Shown piece by piece: positions 55,672-63,754 of a stretch of 64,000 bases of DNA; within the stretch, counting starts at the first letter, position 1, and each line of letters opens with the position of its first letter. Position numbers and translations under genes: made by a program. This stretch comes from Rappaport israeli (GTDB lineage: Bacteria; Pseudomonadota; Gammaproteobacteria; Cardiobacteriales; Cardiobacteriaceae). Below the pieces are notes generated by a model. That model made no database searches. It worked only from the letters and a program-made list of their open reading frames with translations, and was not told the DNA's origin. The stretch lies in the NCBI RefSeq assembly GCF_001888055.1, contig NZ_LXHZ01000022.1, positions 124,001 to 188,000 of the forward strand. The letters are read 5' to 3'.

Positions 55672-56130
55672 ATGAAACATAAACTACTCACCCTACTAAC
55701 CCTAACCACCCTAAGCCTCACCAGCCAAGCCGCCATCCAAAACGGCAAAGCCTACGGCAACTGGCAAGGCGTCTGCGAAAACAACCAATGCGGCGTCTTA
55801 CAAACCCAAAACAACACCCAAGGCGAACCCGTTGGACAAATCCTCATCAGCAAAACCCCCGATAACAGCATCATCGCCCAATTCACCCTCCCCCTAGGCG
55901 TCAACCTACTCGCAGGCATCGGACTCGCAGTAGACCACAACCAAATCGGCGTAACCCCCTACATCTTCTGCGACCCAACAGGTTGCCACAGCATCCTCCC
56001 CCTAGACCTCGACACACAAAACAAACTCAAAGCAGGCAAAAGCCTACAAGTCGCCGCCTTCCTAGGAGAAAGCCAACAAACCCTTAATTTTTCATTAATC
56101 GGCGCAACAGACGCTCTAAACAACCTATAA
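55672..56130 (+). CDS. IalB-like periplasmic protein
   Basis: 152 residues with a signal peptide (MKHKLLTLLTLTTLSLTSQA) and the invasion-associated-locus-B pattern: YGNWQGVCENNQCGVLQTQ, FTLPLGVNLLAGIGLAVD and YIFCDPTGCHSILPLD with paired cysteines. In Bartonella IalB affects red-cell entry; in other proteobacteria its function is open. Intact, with AAGGAGC as ribosome site. Confidence 0.8.
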   Translation: MKHKLLTLLTLTTLSLTSQAAIQNGKAYGNWQGVCENNQCGVLQTQNNTQGEPVGQILISKTPDNSIIAQFTLPLGVNLLAGIGLAVDHNQIGVTPYIFCDPTGCHSILPLDLDTQNKLKAGKSLQVAAFLGESQQTLNFSLIGATDALNNL

Positions 56131-56135
56131 TCCGA

Positions 56136-56163
56136 AAAAAACCAGCCCCCATGGCTGGTTCCC
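56136..56163 (-). terminator. Hairpin AACCAGCC/GGCTGGTT, bidirectional position
   Basis: An 8-bp stem between the IalB-like gene and serB. Read leftward the stem is followed by a T run; read rightward it is followed by TT and six C, so rightward termination is expected to be weak. Confidence 0.55.
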
Positions 56164-56199
56164 CCCAAACCACAACAACACACAACCAAACCCCACAAC

Positions 56200-56872
56200 A
56201 TGACCACACCAACCTACCATTTTGACGGCATACTCTTTGACTGCGACTCCACCCTAAGCAGCATCGAAGGCATCGACGAACTCGCAGCCCTAAACAACCA
56301 AAAACAAACCATCGCCCAACTAACCAACCAAGCCATGAACGGCGACCTCCCCCTACAAGCCATCTACGAAAAACGCCTCCAACACATCCAACCCACCCAA
56401 CAACAAATCCAACAAATCGCCCAACAATACCTAAAAACCATCACCCAAGGCGCAGAAACACTCATCGCCACATTACAACGCCACAACATCCTAGTTGGCA
56501 TCATCAGCGGAGGACTCTACGACGCCATCCTCCCACTAGCCCAACACCTCAACATCCCCACACAACACCTCCACGCCGTACACCTCAACTACACCCCCGA
56601 GGACACTACCACAGCATCCAACCCACCCCCTCACCACCACCAACGGCAAACACACCATCGCCCAACAATGGAAACAACAAAACCACCTTAACCGCATTGC
56701 CCTCATAGGAGACGGCATAAGCGACATCGCCGCTAAAGGCGCCGCAGACACCATCATAGGCTACGGCGGCATCATCGACCGCCCACAAGTCCGCCAACAC
56801 GCCGACCACCACCACACAGACCCAAACCTCCTAAGCCTCCTCCCCTACCTACAAAACCCCAACAACATCTAA
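56200..56872 (+). pseudogene. serB: Phosphoserine phosphatase-like HAD enzyme, two frameshifts
   Basis: The first frame has the HAD nucleophile motif FDGILFDCDSTLSSIEGIDELA, MNGDLPLQAIYEKRL and VGIISGGLYDAILPLA; a later frame gives TNGKHTIAQQWKQQNHLNRIALIGDGISDIAAKGAADTIIGYGG with the GDGxxD motif. Between them, within about 56,600-56,635, two single-base losses (near GAGGAC and in a C5 run) explain the breaks. Repair gives 224 residues, typical of SerB-like phosphatases. It would release serine from phosphoserine, feeding CysE upstream in metabolism. Confidence 0.78.
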
Positions 56873-57053
56873 AAAATAACCTAAAATCATAAAAAACACC
56901 CAAACCACCAACCCAAAAAAAACAAAAAAAATTTGGCTCTTTAAAAACATGAAACAAAACAAAAGGGTTAAAAACCACGTTAAAAATTTGGGTCAAACCA
57001 ACAAAAAACGGTTTAAATCCTTGTAAATAAAAACCAATCAGGCGTTGGGCTTG
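56873..57053 (+). promoter_or_regulatory. AT-rich CRISPR leader
   Basis: About 180 bases rich in A between serB and the first repeat, without a gene. Close to the first repeat lies AATCAGGCGTTG, near the IHF consensus, and IHF aids spacer insertion in I-F and I-E systems. Repeat orientation (GGCTTAGAAA at the spacer's 5' side) also puts the leader on this side. Confidence 0.6.
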
Positions 57054-58404
57054 GTTAACCGTGGCATACACGGCTTAGAAATGCTTAGTTTTGCTGGATA
57101 GGGGCGGGTTCGCGTTAACCGTGGCATACACGGCTTAGAAAACAAGTAATAGAGACTGTGCCACTGACGAAGTTGTTAACCGTGGCATACACGGCTTAGA
57201 AAATAGTGTTCCTTTCACCCAACGCAACTGGGATGTTAACCGTGGCATACACGGCTTAGAAAGTGTACGTGTCTCGCCTTCGGTGATTACATCATGTTAA
57301 CCGTGGCATACACGGCTTAGAAACTCTAACGCGCAGGGGTCGACGCGCTTATGCAGTTAACCGTGGCATACACGGCTTAGAAAACGTCAACGACGCGATT
57401 TTCGCGCTCAATGCTGTTAACCGTGGCATACACGGCTTAGAAATCGTCAGGGTCTATAATTCCACTAAATCCAAAGTTAACCGTGGCATACACGGCTTAG
57501 AAATTACCATCTTTCGCTGCGCTACCAGCCGAACTGTTAACCGTGGCATACACGGCTTAGAAATGTAGCGTTATAGAGCTGATGATAGACTCGCAGTTAA
57601 CCGTGGCATACACGGCTTAGAAATCAGGAGCGCTCCACAACCCAGCGCGCGCCATGTTAACCGTGGCATACACGGCTTAGAAAGAAAATAAAATTACTGT
57701 CGGAAACTGGATATCGTTAACCGTGGCATACACGGCTTAGAAATTCCCATTAACACAAGTTGCTATAACGACTCCGTTAACCGTGGCATACACGGCTTAG
57801 AAAACAAAATAAAATGATTGTTGAGGCAGTGCGCTTGTTAACCGTGGCATACACGGCTTAGAAACAATGGAAGTAAATACAATTATTGCAGGTACAGTTA
57901 ACCGTGGCATACACGGCTTAGAAAATCTATATCTCTCACGAGAAGGGAGAATTAAGGTTAACCGTGGCATACACGGCTTAGAAAAAGCCAAGCGTGAGAA
58001 CACACAAGCTCAGAAAGTTAACCGTGGCATACACGGCTTAGAAATTCCGTTGAGTTGGGTTAGAGTGGAGGCTCAAGTTAAACGTGGCATACACGGCTTA
58101 GAAACAATTCTCACAGCATTGTGCTGCGAGAATATAGTTAACCGTGGCATACACGGCTTAGAAAACCAGCCGAACTGCCGCCCTTGTCATCTTTCGGTTA
58201 ACCGTGGCATACACGGCTTAGAAAATCTCCACGGTATTGTGTTTTTCTCAGAAGATGTTAACCGTGGCATACACGGCTTAGAAAATGATACTTACAGATG
58301 ATGGCGCTATTACCGAGTTAACCGTGGCATACACGGCTTAGAAATGAAAAGGTTCTGCGCGCTCAAGTCAATGCACGTTAACCGTGGCATACACGGCTTA
58401 GAAA
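57054..58404 (+). CRISPR. CRISPR array, 23 repeats of 28 bp, 22 spacers of 32-33 bp, I-F-like
   Basis: The repeat begins GTTAACCGTGGCATACAC and ends GGCTTAGAAA. CCGTG-GCATA-CACGG forms the stem-loop, and the 3' TTAGAAA resembles the CTAAGAAA handle of type I-F crRNA. Period is 60 or 61 bases. All repeats are identical except the one at 58,077, which reads GTTAAACG (C to A at position 6). No cas gene occurs in the window on either side. Spacers 8 and 19 share 12 bases end to end. I found no spacer match in the window by eye. Confidence 0.97.
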
Positions 58405-58610
58405 TACTGCCATCTTAAGCCGCTCGCAAAGCTACCAAGTACCCCAAGCCGACCCTGCGCAAGCTCGAGATTGGCTCATCACGCAAGACATAGACAGCGC
58501 AGAAGCCGAACAACTCTTAGCCCTCTATCGCAACAACCCCTTCCTTGCCTACGCACAACGCGAACAAGGCGCCGCCTTCCTGCGCCCCCAACCGCTACCA
58601 AGCCGCGCAC
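58405..58610 (+). pseudogene. Truncated coding remnant at the CRISPR distal end
   Basis: From the last repeat an open frame without a start encodes ILSRSQSYQVPQADPAQARDWLITQDID and LLALYRNNPFLAYAQREQGAAFLRP, then meets the hemW fragment in another frame. The peptide looks genuine (helical, acidic) but I do not recognise it. The gene front appears to have been removed where the array ends. Confidence 0.35.
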
Positions 58611-58877
58611 AGCCAAGGCGCCACCCCCTATCAAGACCAAGAACAAATTGTCGCCCGCGAAGAACAAGGCTTTGAATTCATGATGAACGCCCTGCGTCTG
58701 AAAGACGGCGTCGCGCGTGCATACCTTCCACAACGTACCGCGCTGCAACACAGCGACCTCGCCCCCGTTCTCGAAACCCTCATCGCCAAAAAACTCATTG
58801 CCGACGACCCGCAGACATACCGCTGCACCGCGCAAGGCTATGCTTTTCTTAACGATGTGCTGACCGCCTTTTTATAA
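58611..58877 (+). pseudogene. hemW: HemW (radical SAM) C-terminal remnant
   Basis: The frame encodes EEQGFEFMMNALRLKDGVARAYLP, a segment diagnostic of the HemW/coproporphyrinogen-oxidase-like C-terminal domain, and ends RCTAQGYAFLNDVLTAFL before the stop. About 88 of about 380 residues remain; the radical SAM core is missing. HemW delivers heme to respiratory proteins. A complete copy may exist elsewhere. Confidence 0.7.
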
Positions 58878-58966
58878 ACAACCATTAAAAATACTTGTCC
58901 GTTTTTCGGTTGTAGCAACAGCAATCCCTATCTACAATAGCGCGCATCATATATTTGTAATGAAAA

Positions 58967-60054
58967 ATGAAAAACTTAAGCCACGAAAGAATGTACCGAG
59001 CCATTTTAAATAAAGACAGCGCATTTGAAGGTATCTTTTTTACCGCCGTCAAAACCACCGGCATTTTTTGCCGCCCCTCCTGCACCGCCCGCAAACCCAA
59101 GCGCGAAAACGTAGAATTTTTTGCCACCAGCAAAGAATGCATCTTAAAAGGCTACCGCCCCTGCAAAGTATGCCGCCCCTAGAACATCTGCACCAAACCC
59201 CGCCCGAAATCCAAAACCTTCTTGATGAATTAGCCCACAATCCCGGTTTAAAATTAAAAGACGATGATTTACAGCACAGGGGAATTGAGCCTAAATTCAT
59301 TCGCCGCTGGTTTTTAAAAAATCACGGCATGACATTTCACGCCTTTTGCCGCCTGCACCGCATCAACTCGGCATTTAAAAAAATCCAATCAGGCGAAGCC
59401 ATTGCCCACACCGCCTTTGATGCGGGATTTGATTCATTAAGCGGATTTTCAGAATCCTTTAAAAAAATATTCGGCGTATCGCCTAAGCAAGGCAAACAGC
59501 AAAACATCATTGATTTAAAACGCATAGAAACACCGCTCGGTACCATGATCGCTTGCGCCAGCAATCAAGGCATTTGCTTATTGGAATTTAGCGATCGAAA
59601 AATGCTGGAAACCGAATTAAAAAACATCGCTAAACGCCAAAATGCACTCATTATTCAAGGCAACAATCCCTTCTTTCAGCCATTAGAAAAACAATTAAAC
59701 GAATATTTTGCCAAACAACGCAGAAAATTTAGCGTACCCCTGCATTTTATCGGCACGGATTTTCAGCAACAAGTTTGGCATATCTTGCAAAGCATACCCT
59801 ATGGCGAAACCCGTTCTTACGGCGAACAAGCCAAATTATTAGGCAAACCCAAAGCCGTTCGAGCGGTTGCCAATGCTAACGGCATGAACAGCATTTCCAT
59901 ATTAGTACCCTGCCACCGCGTCATTGGCGCCAACGGCGAATTAACCGGCTATGGCGGCGGACTATGGCGAAAACAGTATTTGCTTGATTTGGAAACATCA
60001 GAGGGCATTCAGAAATCTGTGTCAGTTCAATCAAAGGCTCATCACCTTATCTAA
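58967..60054 (+). pseudogene. ada: Ada bifunctional DNA-repair protein and regulator, one frameshift
   Basis: The first frame has the zinc methyl-phosphotriester domain: FFTAVKTTGIFCRPSCTARKPKRENVEF and KGYRPCKVCRP with the four Cys. It then meets a stop. Adding one C to the C4 run at 59,176-59,179 continues into an AraC-type helix-turn-helix (AHTAFDAGFDSLSGFSESFKKIFG) and the alkyltransferase domain with the active Cys in ISILVPCHRVIGANGELTGYGGG. Repaired length is 362 residues. It senses and repairs alkylated DNA. Codon use is AT-richer than the C-rich block to its left. Confidence 0.88.
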
Positions 60055-60310
60055 GCGTCCGGGGAAATGGATAGACAACTGCATCATAGCAGGCAATAAG
60101 AATATCTTCTACGCCACGATTGTGTAAATCCGTCAGCACAGACAGCCAATAATTGGCGCCCTCACTTTCAGAGCAGTAAAGTCCAATAAGCTCTTTATAC
60201 CCCTCGGTATTGAGGGCTAACAGTTAAAGCTTCGTTAAAGTCAAAGTGTTGCATAATGTCATTCCTTGTTTTCTGGATAGTTTATGGGAGTGACACAGTT
60301 TTTTGAACAC
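60055..60310 (-). mobile_element. IS256-family transposase remnant
   Basis: On the minus strand a start-like MQHFDFNEALT is followed, after a jump, by [31 protein letters not shown] and HNRGVEDILIACYDAV, the well-known middle of IS256 transposases (usually [36 protein letters not shown]). The DDE core is incomplete and the rest is missing. AGTGACACAGTTTTTTGAAC at about 60,291 resembles an IS256 end. A dead, internally deleted copy. Confidence 0.65.
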
Positions 60311-60421
60311 TACCTCTTTATCATTTTTTTAAAACTAATGGGATGTTATATTCGCTACAATCTCTATATAGCACACATAGTAAAGTAAATACTTTTACAA
60401 TAAATAGTTACTATTAAATAG

Positions 60422-60449
60422 TTGTGTTAATTATTCGTACTGCTAGAAT
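60422..60449 (+). promoter_or_regulatory. Promoter of the sensory module
   Basis: TTGTGT (60,422-60,427) and TAGAAT (60,444-60,449), spaced 16 bases, with TGC before the -10 as an extended element. It lies 35 bases before the lipoprotein start. Confidence 0.5.
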
Positions 60450-60483
60450 GACAGGTCGTTATCTATAAAACTAACCAGAGAAA

Positions 60484-61499
60484 ATGATGAATAAACTTTT
60501 ATCTATATTATTGACCTCTTTTTTGTTATACGGCTGCGATAACATTGAAACTCCATTCAAGAAAAGTAACGATAAATCCAATATTGACAAAGAAAGTCAT
60601 ATCGGTGTACTTATGAGTAATGCGATCGACAACCCTTTCTTTTCTAAAGCTTTTCAAGCCTTTCAAGCTTACGGCAATGACCACGAGAATATCAAAATTA
60701 TCTCTAATGATGCACATGATAATCAGCAAAGTCAGTTTGAAGCTCTAGATAAAATGATTGCCTCAGGCGTTCAAGCTATCATTATTAACATGGTAGACAC
60801 CACACAAAGTTCTGTTGTAATAGATAAAGCAAAATCAGCTGGAATACCTGTCGTATTTTTTAATCGTAATCCTGGGGAGAATATTTTATCAACTTACAAC
60901 AAAGCTTTATTCATTGGAAGTGATGACGTTCAAGGGGGGTATTACAAGGATTAGATGTATTAAATAAATGGAAAACCCACTCTAATTGGGATAAAAATAA
61001 CAACCGCTCTATTGAATATGCCATGCTTATGGGTATTCCCACCAACCCTGGCGCACAGGCAAGAACAAAATGGTCAACAAGTACAATGAAAAGCTATCCT
61101 CAACTCGGTGTGCCCATAAAAGAAGTAACCACTGAAACAGCAATGTTTAAAGAAGATCTTGCAACTGATATTGTTACTGATTGGATTAATGATGGCACCA
61201 TTAATAACATTGAGGTCATTTTAGCGAATAATGACACAATGGCAATTGGCGCAATTAAGGCTTTAGAAGAGGCTCAACTGTCCATTCCTGTATTCGGTAT
61301 TGATGCTATTCCAGCTGCATTAGAAATGTTAGAACAAGGTCGTTTATCAGGAACTGTTATTAATGACGCTACTGAGCAAGCAGAAGTTTCTATTTTAAGC
61401 GCCATTAATTTAGCTTACGACCAACCCACTACTCAAGGTTTAGATTATCATGTGGAATATCAAACCATTCTCGTGCCTTACAAATCATTAAATGATTAA
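60484..61499 (+). pseudogene. Galactose/glucose-binding-protein-like lipoprotein, one frameshift
   Basis: A lipoprotein signal (LLSILLTSFLLYGCDN) leads into the MglB-like fold: GVLMSNAIDNPFFSKAFQAFQAY, DKMIASGVQAIIINMVDTTQSSVVIDKAKSAGIPVVFFNR, and after the break IPTNPGAQARTKW, ILANNDTMAIGAIKALEEAQLSIPVFGIDAIPAAL and LSGTVINDATEQA. The frame breaks at the G6 run 60,934-60,939; a seventh G restores VLQGLDVLNKWK and 338 residues. It is membrane-anchored, not free, and no transporter genes follow, so a role as a sugar receptor for the adjacent kinase is likely. Confidence 0.8.
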
Positions 61500-61516
61500 T
61501 TATCAGGGACTTAATC

Positions 61517-63727
61517 ATGAAGAAATCAAGAAATCAAGAAATCAAGAAATCAAGAAATCAAGAAATCAAGAAATCAAGAAATCAAGAAATCAAGAAAAAT
61601 AGAACAAAAATTAAAAAAAACAAGCCTAACCTAAGATTAGATAGCTTTAAGAAATATCGTGCTATTATTACTTCTGTTATTCTTTTTTTGATTTTTAACA
61701 TTTCTATATTAGCTCTAAACTATTATCAGTCCTTGAGAATTGATGAATCTACCACTAAAATAAATTTATCAGCACAACAATCAGGACTACTTGAAGATAT
61801 TGCTAAAAATATTATCGATATTGACCTGATAACTGAACGCTACGTAAATGAGAACAACTCATTACAATTAGAAGATATCAACGAAAAAATCTTCAAACAA
61901 ATTGACTCACTGATACGCTCTTCTGATTTGTTTGGGCAAACATTAGAAGCATTTCAACGTGGTAAAGATATCAATATAAGCGATGGAAGCACGGTATATA
62001 TAGAGCCTATTCAAATTGAAAGCGCAATTAAAAGCTTACAACGAATTCAAGATGTTTGGTCGCCTTACAATGGTCTACTTAATAACTTTTTTAATGACTA
62101 TAATGCTGGAAATATTCAACTAGATAACATTCAATTTGCTGCCGACTATGCACGTATTTATACCACACGGCTTCTAAATGAAAATGATGATATCACTAAT
62201 GCATTGCAAGATAATTCTAACGCTCAAACCAACTTAGTTCGTCTTATTCAAATTGTTGGGATAATTATTGCAATATCGATTTTCTTCTTTATTGTTTTCC
62301 GTGCATTGAGACAATTACTGCGTTCAGATGCAGAGCTTGCGAAATCGCGTCGTGAAACTACTGAAATCATGAATTCTATTCAAGAAGGATTATTCTTGAT
62401 AGACCGTGACTATATTATTGGTGAACAACAGTCCAAACAGTTAGGTCATATTTTCCCTGTTAAGGATATTTCAGGTAAAAAACTTGATGAAGTATTAGAA
62501 GGCGTTGTTCCAGAAAAAAATATTGAAAATACAAAACGCTTTATAAATCAATTATTCAATCGAAAAGTACATGGAGACTTGATTAATGATTTGAATCCAT
62601 TGCGTCGTGTAATGATTCAAAGAAAAAATGAAAATGGCTCTACAGAAACAATTTATTTGAGCTTCCAATTTGTCCGCTCATACGAAGGCAAGAAAATACA
62701 TAATGTTTTGGTTAGCATTACTGACGTTACTTTAGCTGTTGAGTTGGAACAACGTCTAGAGAAAGAAAAAGAACAATCAGAAATGCAATTTAAAATGTTA
62801 GTTAAATTGTTACGCATAGAACCTACTATTTTGGATGGTTTAATGCGCAATGCATCTAAAATGGCAGAGCGTATCAATGATATTCTACGCGATAAAAAAT
62901 GGAGCCAATCGGCATTAAAGCAAAAAGTTAATGATATTTTCCGTGAAGTACATAGCTTTAAAGGAGAGGCTTCTGCATTAGAGTTAGAAGGTTTTGTTGA
63001 TATTGCTGAATCTATCGAAAATCAACTAAAAGCTCTACGTGAAAGAAATCAGTTAAGTGGGAATGACTTTTTAGGAATTGCTCTTTCTCTAGAGCAATTT
63101 TATAACCTAAATCAAGATATTGAGAACATGCGTAGTCGCTTGGTTAATCTTAATATGCAATTAGATTCTAATAGATCAGAAAATATCTCTGAATATTTTA
63201 AAAATTTTGCAGATAAAATTGCGCAAAGAAATCAAAAAGAAGTTCAATTGCAAGTTTTAGGATTTGATGATGTGTCATTAGATAATGAGACTCTTGATAA
63301 AATCAAAGAAGTTACTATTCAACTTCTTCGTAATGCGATTGTTCATGGTTGTGAATTGCCAGAAGTTCGTCAAAGATTAGGCAAACCTGCTTATGGCCGA
63401 GTAAGAATCAGACTAATAAAGAAAAATGATTTTTATGAGATTATTGTTGAAGATGATGGTGGTGGCATTCTTATTGAGGAAATTCGCAAAAAGTTAGTTA
63501 AAGAAGGTTTGTATACGCAGGAACAGGCTAATAATTTACAGCAACGCGATTTGTATCAGGCTATCTTTACCTCTGGCTTATCTACAGCAAAAGAAAGCAA
63601 TGAAGATGCCGGTAGAGGTGTAGGCATGGATGTTGTAAAAGATAGAATCCAGCAGTTGCATGGAAAAATAAATATCCGCTCTGAAGTTGGAAAATATAGT
63701 CAATTTATTATTCGCTTTCCTGCTTAA
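61517..63727 (+). CDS. Membrane-bound CheA-like histidine kinase, phase-variable start
   Basis: 736 residues. After the repeat-encoded KKSRNQEI tract (2-25) come TM1 (about 49-67), a helical periplasmic domain (68-240), TM2 (243-262), a PAS-like region (283-405), a coiled segment, an Hpt-type domain with His479 in FREVHSFKGEASALEL, and a CheA-type ATPase (LLRNAIVHGCELPEVRQRLGKP with Asn606; VEDDGGGI; GRGVGMDVVKDRIQQLHGKI). It ends there, with no CheW-like domain and no HisKA dimerisation box, so it is not a standard CheA. It probably phosphorylates the CheY-like protein encoded next, on a cue from the lipoprotein. Confidence 0.85.
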   Translation: MKKSRNQEIKKSRNQEIKKSRNQEIKKNRTKIKKNKPNLRLDSFKKYRAIITSVILFLIFNISILALNYYQSLRIDESTTKINLSAQQSGLLEDIAKNIIDIDLITERYVNENNSLQLEDINEKIFKQIDSLIRSSDLFGQTLEAFQRGKDINISDGSTVYIEPIQIESAIKSLQRIQDVWSPYNGLLNNFFNDYNAGNIQLDNIQFAADYARIYTTRLLNENDDITNALQDNSNAQTNLVRLIQIVGIIIAISIFFFIVFRALRQLLRSDAELAKSRRETTEIMNSIQEGLFLIDRDYIIGEQQSKQLGHIFPVKDISGKKLDEVLEGVVPEKNIENTKRFINQLFNRKVHGDLINDLNPLRRVMIQRKNENGSTETIYLSFQFVRSYEGKKIHNVLVSITDVTLAVELEQRLEKEKEQSEMQFKMLVKLLRIEPTILDGLMRNASKMAERINDILRDKKWSQSALKQKVNDIFREVHSFKGEASALELEGFVDIAESIENQLKALRERNQLSGNDFLGIALSLEQFYNLNQDIENMRSRLVNLNMQLDSNRSENISEYFKNFADKIAQRNQKEVQLQVLGFDDVSLDNETLDKIKEVTIQLLRNAIVHGCELPEVRQRLGKPAYGRVRIRLIKKNDFYEIIVEDDGGGILIEEIRKKLVKEGLYTQEQANNLQQRDLYQAIFTSGLSTAKESNEDAGRGVGMDVVKDRIQQLHGKINIRSEVGKYSQFIIRFPA
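61520..61597 (+). repeat. Octanucleotide tandem repeat (AAGAAATC), nine full units
   Basis: Nine perfect AAGAAATC units (61,520-61,591) plus six bases of a tenth follow the kinase ATG directly. Eight is not a multiple of three, so gain or loss of one unit shifts the frame of the whole kinase. With nine units the gene is in frame (ON). Confidence 0.95.
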
Positions 63728-63754
63728 TTCATAATTTTATATTGGAGTATTCTT

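Noticed and set aside
57797-58301. Open frames on both strands with repeated NRGIHGLE or KPCMPRLT
   Set aside because: They are translations of CRISPR repeats, with the period of the array.
57082-58376. Self-targeting spacers against the prophage at 1-12.5 kb
   Set aside because: No spacer was recognised in the window on reading; an exact search would be needed to exclude it.
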